Notes under the pieces: model-generated
What the model saw: the letters and a program-made list of their open reading frames with translations, nothing else
What the model was told of the DNA's origin: nothing
Databases searched by the model: none
Position numbers and translations under genes: made by a program
In this document: positions 1-11,962 of the stretch, in pieces
How the letters are laid out: each line of letters begins with the position of its first letter
How positions within the stretch are numbered: the first letter of the stretch is position 1
Assembly (NCBI GenBank): GCA_002049455.2
Contig: KV919075.1
Coordinates: 1 to 64,000, forward strand
Direction of reading: 5' to 3'
DNA from: Porphyra umbilicalis
Taxonomy: Eukaryota; Rhodophyta; Bangiophyceae; Bangiales; Bangiaceae
Length of the DNA stretch: 64,000 nt

Positions 1-11
1 GCCAGTCACTC

Positions 12-1443
12 TCAGATAGACATTTGTTCATGAAAGCAAGAACCTCGTGGCGTTGTAGACGTCCATGTTGACCAGCTGCCTGTGGAGCGGCACCAGGCGG
101 TCCCCGCTTTGCTTCCTTCTCGAATTGCCAAGCATCGCGCACAGCTCAAAAGAAGGCGCAGAAAAGTCAGACCTGTACGACCACCGTCCCAAAAACACTC
201 GGAAGCGGTTTTCACGTCACTGATGCACCAATCGTTGCAAACGCGGCTGTTGCGGATGTCAGTCTTTCGCTTCCCCTGGTCCACGTCAGTCTCCTCAGCG
301 TTCTTTCGAAAAGGGAAAACCAGCACACGACCTGCGCCAATAAGCCCCGTGTCACCGATTGCGTGCTGGTCGCCGTCAAAGTGAGACCCAGTAAACAGGT
401 GTAACCCGGTTCGGTTGAGCAGGCGCCAAGGGAGGACACTTCAGCTCGCACAATCAAGCCATACACATCCACCCAGACCAGCAAGAAAGAGCAATGAAAA
501 TTATGGTGCCCATCATAGGCTTGGAGTTGCTCCTGGGTGTCCGTCGGGCGTCACCGACGAACGTTCGTACCATCGACAAAGATGATACCGAGGGGAACCC
601 ATTGACAAGGCCCTCCATCTCCCGCCTCTCCACCACACTAGGCCACACAATGGGACACGCTAGCATGAACGTGTCATGGAGGGCAAGAACGCAATGTAAA
701 TGACAGTTGCTGACCGTCGCGAGGGACACGCCAATATTGAAGGAAACGGTCCAGAGTGGCAGCGCCGCTTCCTCTCCCCCATGCAAAAGAACCAGAGTCA
801 ACAGAATCATCTCAACAGCCGAACATACCAGGCGGCGCGGGGTTCGCAAATCGTTCATCTCGACAGAGCGGTGCAGCCGCGGGTCCATAGTCCGCTCCAC
901 ACGCTCGCAAGCCAGCTCCACAATCGCATCGAACTCCACTGGCGAAAAGCCGCACATCGACTTGAGCAACGTCGTGTCATGCAACCCGTGAGCAGTGGCA
1001 CACTGTTGGCAACCTGCAACTCTACTTCGGGGCCCACGAGTACCGAGAAGCACAACTCCCCGGCCGGGGCCAGCATTAGCGAAGGGAGGGGCAGCAGTGA
1101 GGTGGATTGTGGCAGGGGCCGGGAAAAGTGGTGAATGGTGGTAAAGGCAGAGTGCGCAGTGCAGTGCGTCTCGACGAAGGAGTGTATCAGCATGAAGCGT
1201 CGGGTTACGTCGTTGGCGGGGAGGCCAAGCGCCGACTCTGAGACCGCGGCGGCAAGGCACCAGCCGAATCTCCACAAACCTTCGTGGAGCAGTCAGGACA
1301 CTCTTCACTAGCACAATTCGGGAACAAGTTGCACGATCGGCACCGTCGTGCCATAGTGTCTGTTCTACTGGCCGCCTCATTTGCGCCGATTCCCCTGATT
1401 GGAGGTTGTTTTTGATACCTCTCTGTGACCATGTTTCTGTCAT
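12..1443 (-). pseudogene. Decayed PIF/Harbinger-like DDE transposase
   Basis: Minus-strand reading frames join across at least two frameshifts into a DDE_Tnp_4/Harbinger-like transposase. Seen: an N-terminal stretch beginning GFSPVEFDAIVELACERVE (near 960), then WPSVVERREMEGLVNGFP (near 610), a shift into a frame reading IIFVDGTNVRR (first catalytic Asp, near 565) that runs into an in-frame stop, then QEQLQAYDGHHNFHC and LVWVDVYGLIVR (near 470-430), a second Asp in GDTGL (near 345) and an N-D-W stretch (near 235) where the family usually has the third acidic residue. Order and spacing fit the family; the exact superfamily is inferred from motif memory, not a search. The gene is dead: the frame changes near 600 and near 350, and there is a stop just after the VDGT motif. 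It may continue beyond the left window edge. It could be the decayed source of the Harbinger-like MITEs at 25728-26255 and 32788-33339, which is inference. Confidence 0.7.
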
Positions 1444-1584
1444 CGGCTGCTCTTTCTGAGAATAGATCTGGACTCGGCGCAGTCCACTTACCTATGGGCC
1501 AACTCTGCGGCTATGTACGATGAAAACTCGGAAGGGTTGCCCCAGACACCCCAAAAAGGCTGCGTTTCCAGGCCATGTGAGAGG

Positions 1585-1624
1585 GAGCCTCATTTGAGCC
1601 TCATCTGAGCCTCATTTGAGCCTC
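1585..1624. repeat. Short 11-bp tandem repeat
   Basis: About 3.6 units of GAGCCTCATTT/GAGCCTCATCT in a row. No coding frame runs through it. Confidence 0.8.
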
Positions 1625-1625
1625 G

Positions 1626-3707
1626 GGAGCAGTAGAATAGACACTACAGATCACGCATCGCCAGGCTCTATGGGCACATGTAGGCAATCAGGAGCACCAC
1701 GTCAGTCCCAGGGGCGCACCTGATTGGTGGAGAGAGTCGGTCCGCAAGTCAGTCTCTGTCCACCAGGACAAACTTCGGGGATCAGCAACACTGAGAAGTG
1801 TCCTCTGCTGTCATTGCGTCCTACCTCAATAGCTCAATGAACGTTTCCGCTTAAACTGCCTTTTATGGTAGAAGCCATCTAAACAGCCTTACGATAACAG
1901 CTCTAATCAAATCAACCGCTTGATTGTAAAACGTATGGGGCGATTCTTATTGAATATTATCAGTGGCCATGGTTCTACTCTTTGACCACCTTCACGGGGG
2001 AGCTGAAATACGCACAAGTAGTTCACAGATACATCCCAGTTGTCGTTAGACGTCATAAGCCCTTTTACTAAGCATTCAGCGCAAACCTACCAGTGTAACT
2101 TCGGCAGGGTTGCAGGCTCTGTTTCTGCGGAAAGAAGACAGGCCCGAAACAGACGCCGCTGCGCGGAAACAGATAGGGAGAAAAGAACGTACGGCCAGAG
2201 CGACACGTCATTCTGGGTAGTGCGGCTAAGGTCTGGCCTGAGCGATTGCGCGAGACGACGCCGTGGCTTTTACAAAGCGTCCCCCTGCGCTGCGGTTACT
2301 GCACGTGCCATGGATAATACGTAGGAGGCCAGCGTGAATGGACCGAAACTGGCAACCTCACTCAGATGTACTATGAACGATGCTACGTAGCAACTGTGAT
2401 AACCGGTTAGTGCGAGTAAAGTCCACGTGGCGCTCCGTGGAGTCCACCGTTTCCTCAATAAAATCCATGTGGCAAAACTTGAAGCCAAGTCAAATTGCTC
2501 TTGTCAAGTTCAATGCCCAACTTGGCTGTTCAGGTAAAAATGCTCACTTCAGGAAACGTTACACAGCACACAAAATGCTCGAAAACCCTAGATCTGTGGG
2601 TGAAATTGCAGAAGCCAAAGAAAAAACACCGCAAGCAAACAAGAACGCATGTGAGAGTTAAGGAATGTATCACGCCGGCAGAAACGATGGGCGGCTGGTT
2701 GGGCTCCTCCAGTATGCTCTGACGCCAAGGGAGCACCATCGCAGCCGCCTGGACCACGAGACATGCCCAGGATTACTGTTCGTTTCTTTCGAGGCTGAGT
2801 ATTCTTGCTATGCTATCATGGTTCAGGCACGACGTGAAGCGTTTGGTACATTTGAGGAAGGTCACTTCTATCTCTTTGCAAGTCTTGTAAAACTCCGATC
2901 AACTCTTTGACCATGCATGATCGCTGCCCTTTCGTCGAATTCTGGTGAACATGAAAGGACGCGCCACATGCATGCATCTGTTTTAGCAAGAAGTCCTACA
3001 TATGATTTTGCATGAAACCTCTCAGCGAAGTCTTTCAGATTTGTGTATTTCCACTTGACTTGTTCGTATTTGCTCGGACGTGTGCACGTACTGTATGATC
3101 CAGTTCACGGCCAATCGGATGTCGATGATTTACTTCACGTGGAGAGAGTGTGTACTGATGTCACGGCAACCTTGGCTTTTCATGGAGAGATCTATTTGCA
3201 TGTGCATGTGTTGCTCCCCGACGCGCCGTCCAATCGCTGAGACTCCTTCTTTGCTCTTACTTGCGCGCAAAAAGCGTCAGATGGCCATGCTCGTTGCCAG
3301 TTATGTCATCCGTGAAAGCGTACTGTGTGAGCGGAACAGTTCATGTCCTTAGCAGTGTTGACACCAATGACAGTCGTGGACTGGCCAAGCAGCCAGTGAA
3401 AAGCTTAAATCTGATGGTTGGTTGGTCAACCATCCATCTGTAACCTCTATTAGCCCCAACCAGGTAAGCCCAACTGTCAAGCCCCCTGCATGCGCATGTG
3501 ATTGCAATCATGAGACCTGTGATGTAAAATGAGTGTAGTCCTTCAAATCACCATAATAAAAATAAAAAAACATCATTTGCCACCTCTGGCCAATCGCCTC
3601 CGAAGCTAAGAAAGGGCGGTAGAGTGCTCGCATGTGGCGCCGCCGTCGCAACGGGTGGCGGTGGCCGACGACCGCAGCCGTGGCGGTGCCACCACCCCCC
3701 CTTTATG
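1626..3707. other. Gene-less stretch
   Basis: I see no supported gene. Base composition is clearly less GC-rich than the rest of the window, with an A-rich run around 3550-3570. Short frames on both strands have no recognisable motif and no start context that stands out. Confidence 0.5.
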
Positions 3708-4098
3708 TGACAACACGCTCAGCCCACCCCACCCAGTTGGGGGGAAGGCGAGCCAGACCGTGTCGCCGGGTAGTCCTGTCGGGGAATACCCACCCCGAAA
3801 GGAAACCCCGAAGAACACACACGCGCGGCGTCGACCGGGGGGAAACGTTCCGAGCGACAAACACGAGTTATGTGAACCGAAGTTTACTTGCCTGCGTCGA
3901 AGGCCTCGAGGAAACCCACGCCTCGCCCTCTTATCCCGTTTGTTCCCCTGACACTCTCAGAAAACCCCACCCAGACACCCTCGAAGGACGCTCAGAGAAC
4001 CCTCAGAGAAACCTCCCCTCAGGGCCCTTGGGGCCAGTCCCGCCGGGGCCAGGCGGTACGCGTCGTCGCCGTGCGGTGGACTCGGCGGCGTGTTAGGG
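3708..4098. repeat. Left LTR-like repeat of outer element, part 1
   Basis: Begins TGACAACACGCTCAGCCC and matches 14339-14728 with about ten differences. It is broken at 4098 by the TAGGG target duplication and TE1, and resumes at 9056. Confidence 0.75.
4094..4098. other. Target-site duplication of TE1 (left)
   Basis: TAGGG here and at 9051-9055 directly flank the two TE1 LTRs: a 5-bp duplication, as usual for copia integration. Confidence 0.9.
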
Positions 4099-4516
4099 TG
4101 TTGAAACGCAGTGGGAATAGGGGTTGGGGGATCACGGTGAAGTGGTTGCGTGGCTTGAGCTTGTGTGTGTGTGTGCGAACGTGCTTTGTTGGTTGTCCTA
4201 AGGATCGCCCGCCTCTCCCAACCGAGAGCACCTCTCAAATAGTCCCCACCGGCCCAAGTGCTCCCCCCTCTCGCGCCCACACCGACGCCCACGCCCTCGC
4301 ACCAAATCGAATCACTCACCAAATCAAAAGCCACTGGAGCAAAGCGAAGATCAAATCCAAAACATGCCAAAAGTATCGCCCCATGATCACCCAACACGAA
4401 TGTGTGCAACTTGACCACGTCTTGCAAATGTACCATGTGGGGTGCCATAAGGGTCACCGACCATCGTCCAACCGCAAACCGCCAGTGGAGTCGGCGACGA
4501 GCATCACAGTCCAACA
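4099..4516 (-). repeat. TE1 3' LTR
   Basis: 418 bp, ends TG...CA (plus-strand TGTTGAAACGC...CAGTCCAACA). It contains a short TG-dinucleotide run near 4161-4172. It differs from 8633-9050 at about five sites, around 4107, 4113-4115, 4385 and 4393. Confidence 0.95.
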
Positions 4517-4551
4517 CTCCTCCTTGCTTGTTGCCGCGGTGGTTCTTGCTT

Positions 4552-7500
4552 TCAGCAAAGCCCCATGGCCTCGACTTGCTTGTCGTGCTTGGTCTTGCCG
4601 AGCTCTTTCGTCATCGGGTCCGCCACCATGTCGCCCGTTGCACAATGCGCCAGTGTCACCGTGTCCGTCGTGATGGCCTCGCGCACAAAGTGGTAGCGAA
4701 TGTCGATGTGCGCTTGTGCTCGACGGGGTTCTTGGAGAAGTCAATGCACCCGCTGTCGTCGACCTTGACGTTGATCGGCCAGCCCGAGATCGCTGTCCGC
4801 AGCCCTTGAGATGCCACGCTTTGCAAGAGCTTGTTGAGCCAAACAGCTTCCTTACTGGCCTCACATAGAGCCATGTACTCAGCTTCAATCGTCGACAGCG
4901 CCACCGTCTTCTGCAACTTAGAACCCCAGCTGACGGCAGCTCCGCCAAAGATGAAGGTGAAGCCCGTCGTAGAACGTCGCGTCTCGTGGTCACCCGCCCA
5001 GTCGGCATCACTCTAGCCTTGTAGAACACAGGAAGAGTTCTTGTCGAAGACCAGCCCCTTGTCCATCGAACCCTTGACGTACCGTAGAACGTGCTTGATC
5101 GCCACCCAATGCTCCTTGCCGTAGCACGAAACAAACCGACTGAGCTTCCCAAAAGCGAAGGCGAGGTCAGGACGTGTCCCGACCATCAGGTACATTAGAC
5201 TGCCGACGGCTTCGCGGTAGGGCAGCGCGTCGTCGCTCTAGGTGGCCTTGACTAGCTGCAGGCCCACCTCCAGTGTCGTTCCGATCCGGTTGCACTCCGC
5301 CATCCCGAAATTCTCCAGCACTTGCGCCGCGTACTTGCCCTGCGACAGCGTGAGGGTGCCCAACGCCTTGTCACGCCTAATCTCTAGCCCGAGGATGAGT
5401 TTCGCCTCGCCCAGGTCCTTCATCTCAAAACGCTTGTGCAGAGCGTCCTTAATCTTGTAGATAGCCGCCAGGCTTGATGCCACCAACAGGAGATCGTCGA
5501 CGTACACCAGGACGATTATGGTTTCGCCGTCATCCATAAGGAGGTAGAGGCATGCATCCGGGTCAATGTTGTCAAACCCCTGCGACTTGAGGAAGTCGTC
5601 GAGCTTGGCGTACCACATCTTGGGAGCTTGCTTCAGCCCATACAGCGCTTGGAGGAGACGACACACACTGTCAGGATCCGTCGGATTGACATAGCCGTCT
5701 GGCTGCTCCATGTAGACCTCCTCGTCTAGGTCGCCGTTGAGGAATGCCGTCTTGACGTCCATCTGATGGAGCTCCCACCCGTGCGCCGCCGTCATCGCCA
5801 GAATGCATCGGATGGTAGTGAACTTGGCCACCGGCGCGAACGTCTCGTTGAAGTCGAGCCCCTTGATCTGCCGGTTCCCCATGAAGCACAGGCGCGCCTT
5901 GCGCCGCGTCGCGTTATTCGCGTTCTTGTCAACCTCGTTCTTGACCTTGTACACCCACTTGCCCTTCAGCACGCGTCGACTGGCCGGACGATCCGTCAAG
6001 CGCCAAGTCTTGTTCTGGCGGATTGCCTCCATCTCCGCGTCCATGGCAATCTGCCACTTAGCCGGTTCCTGCCCTTGAACGGCTTGCACGTACGTCGTGC
6101 GCGCATCGTGAGCAACCAGGCTCACCGGGCGCCAGTACTCGACAGGGGGTCGCCGCGCTGTTCCGCTCCGACGCAGCGTGTCTTGAGAGGCGCCACAACC
6201 TTGATTGTCGTCCGCGGACTTGTCAGATCCATCGGCTAGCTTGTCATCCTTGTCGTCATTGTCAGCATCTGCGTCCCGGCCGTCGCTTGCAGAGCGCAAA
6301 CCCGTCTCGACTCCGACGTTTTCGTCTCCGGGAAGCTCCTCCGAAACTTCTGCAACCGCGCTTACGCTCGTCTGGGCGAAAACGACGCTTCGTGCCTTGA
6401 CGACCTTGCCGTCGTCGAGAATGACCTTGTACGCCTTGCTGCCGTCGAGATAGCATAAGAAGACGCCGTTCGCCGCCTTGTCTCCAAACGTTCCGTCAAT
6501 GTGACTCTTGCGCAGCACCACCCAGCATGTCGACCCAAACACCCGCATGTGGCTTACTTCGGGCTTATACCCGGTCCACACCTCAAAAGGCGTCTTGCCG
6601 ACGGGAAGCGCCCGGCTGGGGACGCGGTTCTTGATGTACACCGCCGTCTTGATGGCATCCGCCCAAAGATCCTGATCGACGTTCTTGTGTCGCATCATGG
6701 TGCGAGCCATCTCCACAAGACCTCGGTTAAGCCGCTCAGCAACCCCTTTCTGCTCAGGCGTGTCGGGCACCGTGGTCTGGTGCGTCGTGCCGTTCTCATC
6801 GTGAAGAGCCTTGAATGCGTTTGACACATACTCGCCGCCATTGTCGGAGCGTAGGATCCTGATGTTGGTTCCCGTGTGCAGCGGGGCTTTCGTCAGCAAC
6901 TTCTTGTACTCAGAGAGCACATCGCTCTTCTTCTGCAGGAAGACCACGTCTGTCCAGCGGGAGAAGTCGTCGGTGAAGAAGCCGAAGTAGAGCGCACCGC
7001 CACGCGACGGCTCCGACATTGGCGCGCCCAGGTCCGAGTGCACGAGCTGCAGGCGCTTGGTCACTCGACCTCCTCCTGCACTACGCATAGGCGTCATAGC
7101 CGCCTTCCCATACACGCACTGCTCGCAGACGTCCTTGACCGCCATGGAAGAGCACTTCAGTCCATCATTGTCCTTGTTATTGATCATCCGCTTGACGCCA
7201 GCCACGTTGACGTTCCCAAGGCGCTCATGCCAGAGCTGAAGAGAGGCCACCGCAGCAATATCCGACAGTGGGGCCATATCCAGGTGGAAGCGCCCACTTT
7301 TCCGCGTGCCGCACGCAGCGACCTTGTCGTTAATCTTGTTGATCGTCTTACCGCCCTTGAATGACACTTCCGCACCACGCTCCTCCATCATGCCGACCGA
7401 CATGAGGTTGAAGCCCATGGTAGGAACATGGAGTACCTTCTCCAACTTGATCTTGCGCGTCTTTCCGTGAACGATGACATTGAGCACGACGGTTCCGACG

Positions 7501-8471
7501 CCCGCCATGGCTACGGACACCTTGTAACCCATGGTGACGCTGCGTCCCGTGTTCGTCTGGTAGTCGTCGAAGCACCCGCGCATCCAGCACATGTGTGCAG
7601 ACGCCGCAGAATCGACAAGCCACGACTTGGAGATGTCATCGGTGTCAGCCGCATTGCCCACCAGACAGATGGCGTCGTCGCTGTCGCTACCATGGTCAGC
7701 CGCAATCGCGGCCACCTTGTCCTGTCTCTGCTTCTTGGCCTTGAGCTCTGGGCAATCGTGAGAGATATGCCCAAACGTATGGCAGTAGTAGCACTCGATC
7801 TTGGAGAGGTCACCACGGCGGCCTTGACCTCGACAGTTGGCGCCGACGAGTGCCATGTCGCCAATGCGCTTCGTCGCCGGTGACTTGTCCGCCTGCCGCC
7901 GCTCCTCCTGACGCAAGCGGCTCTTAACAAAGTCGAGGCTCAGCTCGTCCTCGCCCTTGGCGTCGAGAGCCACCAGCAGGTTCTCGTACTTGGACGTCAG
8001 CCCATTGAGGACGCTCATTACAACGTTCATCTCCGTCACCTCGCCGCTCATGGCCTTGAGGTTCTCGCCGAGGTTGCGCACGCGGTTGATGTAGCCCAGC
8101 ATGCCCTCGCCGACGGTCATTTCGACGTTGTAGAACTCACTTCGCGCCTTCATCTTGTTCATCAAACGCTTGCGCTGGAAGACACCTTGCAGCGTGGACC
8201 ACATTACCGCCGTCGTCTTGCAGCCCAACACGTGATCGAGCTACTCAGACCCAAGGGTGAGCCCGATGATGGCGCTCGCCTTCGTGTCTCGACGCTTCCA
8301 CACCGCCAACTCGCGGGTCTCCGCGTCAGTCGGCTTGCCGTCTTCGTCAAGAATATCGTCCAGGTCGCGCAGCGCGAGGACCATCTTCATGCGCTGACGC
8401 CACTCGTGGAAGTTCGTCTCCGTCAACTTGTCGATCTTGATGCCGCCCATGCCGGCAGCGCCTTCGTCCAT
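4552..8471 (-). pseudogene. TE1 copia Gag-Pol polyprotein, broken
   Basis: The polyprotein would serve retrotransposition: Gag packages RNA, protease cuts, integrase inserts, RT/RNase H copies. It starts at ATG 8471 (MDEGAAGMGGIKIDKL) and ends at TGA 4552. Domains in order: copia Gag; zinc knuckle CX2CX4HX4C at 7752-7793; protease motif LVDSAASAHM (usual DSGA is DSAA); pre-integrase LWHERLGN; integrase with VHSDLGAP, LRSDNGGEY and QKGVAERLNR; RT with MDVKTAFLNG and YVDD at 5493-5504; RNase H with SDADWAGD and TIEAEYMA. Breaks: in-frame TAG at 8241-8243, 5238-5240 and 5013-5015, and a small deletion near 4705 where the frame after NPVEHKR shifts; the expected copia ending ([14 protein letters not shown]) is in another frame. 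All other catalytic motifs are still readable, so the decay is recent or the copy was mobilised in trans. Confidence 0.93.
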
Positions 8472-8618
8472 GATGTCTTCTTGTCGTAGCGCCCAACCTT
8501 CTCGAGCCGTGCGCCTTGACCGTCACGTCCTTGAACCACCTTGACCTCGTCTTTTTCGCACTTTCCGCGACCGCCGCGACACCAGCTGACACACCTTGCT
8601 CTCGTCACAGCCCCGGCT

Positions 8619-8632
8619 CTGGGCCCATAACC
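8619..8632 (-). promoter_or_regulatory. TE1 primer-binding site, half-tRNA (initiator Met) type
   Basis: Minus strand reads GGTTATGGGCCCAG directly after the 5' LTR. Its complement CTGGGCCCATAACC is the anticodon arm of eukaryotic initiator tRNA-Met, with CAT the anticodon. Drosophila copia is known to prime from a 5' half of this tRNA. The ATG inside it opens only a 7-codon frame here. Confidence 0.85.
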
Positions 8633-9050
8633 TGTTGAAAAGCAGTGGAGATAGGGGTTGGGGGATCACGGTGAAGTGGTTGCGTGGCTTGAGCTTGTGT
8701 GTGTGTGTGCGAACGTGCTTTGTTGGTTGTCCTAAGGATCGCCCGCCTCTCCCAACCGAGAGCACCTCTCAAATAGTCCCCACCGGCCCAAGTGCTCCCC
8801 CCTCTCGCGCCCACACCGACGCCCACGCCCTCGCACCAAATCGAATCACTCACCAAATCAAAAGCCACTGGAGCAAAGCGAAGATCAAATCCAAAACATG
8901 CCAAAAGTATCGCCCCAAGATCACACAACACGAATGTGTGCAACTTGACCACGTCTTGCAAATGTACCATGTGGGGTGCCATAAGGGTCACCGACCATCG
9001 TCCAACCGCAAACCGCCAGTGGAGTCGGCGACGAGCATCACAGTCCAACA
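8633..9050 (-). repeat. TE1 5' LTR
   Basis: 418 bp, plus-strand TGTTGAAAAGC...CAGTCCAACA. Partner of 4099-4516. It is adjacent to the primer-binding site on its left and to target duplication TAGGG (9051-9055) on its right. Confidence 0.95.
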
Positions 9051-9055
9051 TAGGG

Positions 9056-9143
9056 GGGGACCGCGTGGCCGAGGCGGGCCACGACAAATGTACCAGGTGG
9101 GGCAAAGGGGGGCGTCGGGTATGGCGCCCCCGCCTTCCCCTTG
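9056..9143. repeat. Left LTR-like repeat of outer element, part 2
   Basis: Continues the 3708-4098 repeat after TE1. It matches 14727-14814 up to the shared CTTCCCC, after which the two sites diverge. This junction fixes the TE1 insertion point to the base. Confidence 0.8.
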
Positions 9144-9406
9144 TCGGGGCTGCCTTGCGCAACCACCTGGAGTAGTCATCCAGGGGGAGCGGCCCGCGGA
9201 GTGACGCCGCAGGAGGGGGGTGGGCACCTTTGTCAGTATACAGGGGCCCATAAAAGAGGGGAAGAAGGGGGACGGACGGGGCGGCCGTTCAATACCGGCC
9301 GTCACCGGGCCCCCCTCGCTTCTCGAGTTGAGAGTCCCCCCACGTCTGTTACACATTGAATCCCCTCCAATCCTCCCAGTCCGCCCAGCGTCCCTACTAG
9401 CGGGCG

Positions 9407-11790
9407 GTGGCTATGGAATACTGGCGGTCGACGGGAGTGTCGCAGACGGAGGAGATGGCTATCCCCTGTGCGGGGCGTGCCGCGCCGGCGTCGAGTGGGA
9501 CGCCGGTCCGGTCAGAGCGCCGCCCCGCGGCAGCGGGGGCCCGAGCCGGTGTTGAGGCGCCGGCGCCGGGCACGGCCAAGTCGGGCAGCCAGGCGGCGGC
9601 GACCCCGCAGACGAGTGGGGCGCCTGCCAGTACCGGCGTTTTTAAAGCCAAGAGCTCGACGGCGGCCACACCGCGGGCTGCCGGGGCGGCGGTGTCCGCG
9701 CCCGCTACGCCGGCCGGCGGCACCAAGTCAAGTGGAGCGGCTTCGGCAACGGCGCGGGGGAAGGCGGCCCGTCGGTCGCGCCCAGCTAACGGCGCGACCC
9801 CGAGCCGGGAGTGCTCGGTGGCGGGGAGTCAAGCGACGCAACCGCCACCGCCCCCCCGCCGGTCCAAGTCAACGGCGGGGTCGGCGTCGGCTTCCCGCGC
9901 GTCGCGTGCGGCGACGCGGTCTGCCGACGTGGAGGCGACCGCGCACCGCACGGCAGGAGCGCGCGTGCCGCTGCCGCCCAGCCAGCCGGGGACTCCACCG
10001 GCGGCGGCAGCGGCGGCCATGGCGGCACCGAGCAATGGGGGGGGGAACCCATGGAGCAAGACCCGCGGCCGCTGGTGCCGCGCCAGGTGCGCTTCCCGGT
10101 AGTGGAGAAGGCGGGGCCCGCGGAGGCGGAGCCGGGAGCGCTGGTACAGTGGACGCCCCCCCACGCCCCCAGTCAGTTAAGGGAGTGTCGCCTGCGTGGC
10201 AGCGGTGGCTAACGCGACACCCCGTGCAGTAGGAACTTCCTTCCGGGGTGACGACGGACCTCCTCGCCCTTCTAGAGGCGGGGGACGTGCCGTGGGTGGA
10301 GCGCGCGGCCGCGCGCCTGTCCAACGTGATTGAGGGGGCCACCGTGGACGACGTTCCGCCCGTCGTGGCGTAGGATTGGGCGCGGTTTCTCCTCCGTGCT
10401 TGGGCGAGAGGGACCCCCACTTACACCATCAAAACGCCCGCACCTAGCGCCGGGTGCGGGAGGTGTCGGGGATCCTAGTGCAGGCTTCTCAAGCAGAGAC
10501 ACCCAGCTCCATGCCTCGGCGCGGCGGGCCTACTGTGTCCCGACGCCGACGTGGCGGTCGGCGATTGAGGTGCCCTTCGAGTTCCCCGAAAGGATGCCCC
10601 GCATCGTGGTCTTCTCTGGCAAAGCGCTTCGTCGGCGGGAGTCTACCCCGGCGGCGGCCATCCTCGCGACTCAGTGGGTGCTGGAGGTGGCGGGGATGTG
10701 GTGTGCCTCCGCTCGTACCAAGGGGTATCTGTGCCATCTGACCGCCAGCCTGGTGGACCGCCTCGTGGGGCTGCGCCTAGCAAACGTGGCGGGGAGGGCG
10801 GACCCGGACGCGCACGCCTACCTTAGCGAGTTGCTGGACCTACACCAGTCGTTGGACTGGGCGGCTGCCGGGCCCTACTTGGCCCGCAGCTTTGGCGGGG
10901 AGCACGACAAGGCGGCTCGGGCGTTTGCTCACTGTGACAAGCGCCTCGTAGTCGGGCGCATAGGCCCTCGTGAGGGACCGCGTGACCCCGCCTACACCTA
11001 TGCTGCGGGGGTGACGTCAACGTCGCCTCCGCCCGAGTAGGGTTGGAGTGCTCCGGGGGTAACTTCCCACCACCAGCGCAAGCGCACCCGGAATGCGGCC
11101 GAGCGTCCCCCTGCTCGTGGGGGCGCTGTCCGGCGGACCACCCGGGCGGGGGCGTCCCCCGTTGGGCGGTCGACCCGCCCGACGCTTGCCCCGCCTGGGG
11201 TACCGTACAAACCGGCCCTGGGGGCGGGGCAAAGCCTCAGCTGGGGGTTCGTCACCCCCCAGTGTGCGAGCGCCCTGGCGTCCACCTATTCGAGTGCTAC
11301 GGGGACGCTTAGGGCGGCCCACGGGGTGGCGATAGTGGCCTCCTTGGTGGACACCCTGGCGTGCGTTACCCGGGTAGCGGCGGCCATACTACGGAAATCC
11401 CCATCTCCCCTCTCGGCCGCCGCCGAGCAGTTCCGGGTGGACACCACCCCCCCGGCCATCTGGTACCAGATGGCCTCTTGACTAGAGGGGCACGGCCAGC
11501 GGGTGGCGCCGGAGCCTGTGGTACCCGCGTCGGCCGGGAGCTCCAGTCGAGCCCCGTACGCCGGGGAGCCTGCCGCCGCCACCACACCGTACCATGGGGG
11601 CGGCTACTCCTCCTCCGCTGGGAGGTACTCCACAGCGGGGGTGGAGCCAGGTAGGGCGCCGCGCTCGACGTGGGGACCGGGTCCCGCAGACCGTGGGCCG
11701 ACCCATGAGTACCCAGTGGACCCCCCTGGTCACGATCACTATGGGGGGTACGCCCGCGACGACCTCCCGTCGTCGCCGGGTCGAAATTAG
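9407..11790 (+). pseudogene. Decayed plus-strand protein of unknown type
   Basis: Protein-like reading runs for about 790 codons, mainly in the frame of 9811-10212, 10330-11040, 11041-11481 and 11482-11790, with stops at 10210, 11038 and 11479. A stretch around 10160-10440 continues best in another frame (SVKGVSPAWQRWLTRHP, then DLLALLEAGDVPWVERAAARL), so there are frameshifts as well. The first 230 codons are Ala/Pro/Thr-rich. The best-preserved part is near 10570-11000 (ATQWVLEVAGMWCASARTKG; LSELLDLHQSLDWAAAGPYL). I recognise no domain. It lies between the left LTR-like repeat and the Ty3 integrase, on the opposite strand to the integrase. It may be a Gag-like protein of another element, or an antisense accessory frame like those reported between pol and 3' LTR in some plant Ty3 elements. 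Neither is proven. Confidence 0.45.
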
Positions 11791-11962
11791 TAGCCCGTGT
11801 CCTGGTAGGGGACGGGGGCGCCGAGTACCGTTAGCCCCGCCCCCTACCATTTTATTCCCTAGTTAGGTTGGTCTTGCTCGGAGGGCCCCGGAGTAGGGGG
11901 GTTGGTTTGAATCTTTTGTCGGGGCAGTGTGAGGGGTACCCTGTACTGGGGGGTTAGTTGTT

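Larger units (their letters stand above)
4099..9050 (-). mobile_element. Ty1/copia LTR retrotransposon TE1 (defective)
   Basis: Complete in structure, 4952 bp, transcribed leftward. LTRs of 418 bp each (4099-4516 and 8633-9050) differ at about five positions. The 5' LTR is on the right; next to it is a primer-binding site (8619-8632), and a purine tract (AAGGAGGAG on the minus strand, 4517-4525) abuts the 3' LTR. Flanked by TAGGG. Coding order Gag-PR-IN-RT-RNase H is that of Ty1/copia. Three TAG stops and one frameshift make it non-autonomous. Because it splits a repeat whose uninterrupted partner is at 14339-14814, it inserted after the outer element. Confidence 0.95.

Noticed and set aside
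5013..8243. Three TAG stops in TE1 as sign of stop-codon reassignment
   Set aside because: The stops replace different residues by comparison with the copia family (likely Gln, and Tyr in the SDADWAGD region), TE2 has no internal TAG, and a frameshift is present too.
9122..9128. TGGCGCC as a retroviral-type primer site of the outer element
   Set aside because: The same sequence is inside the right-hand repeat as well (near 14798), so it belongs to the repeat and not to the internal region.
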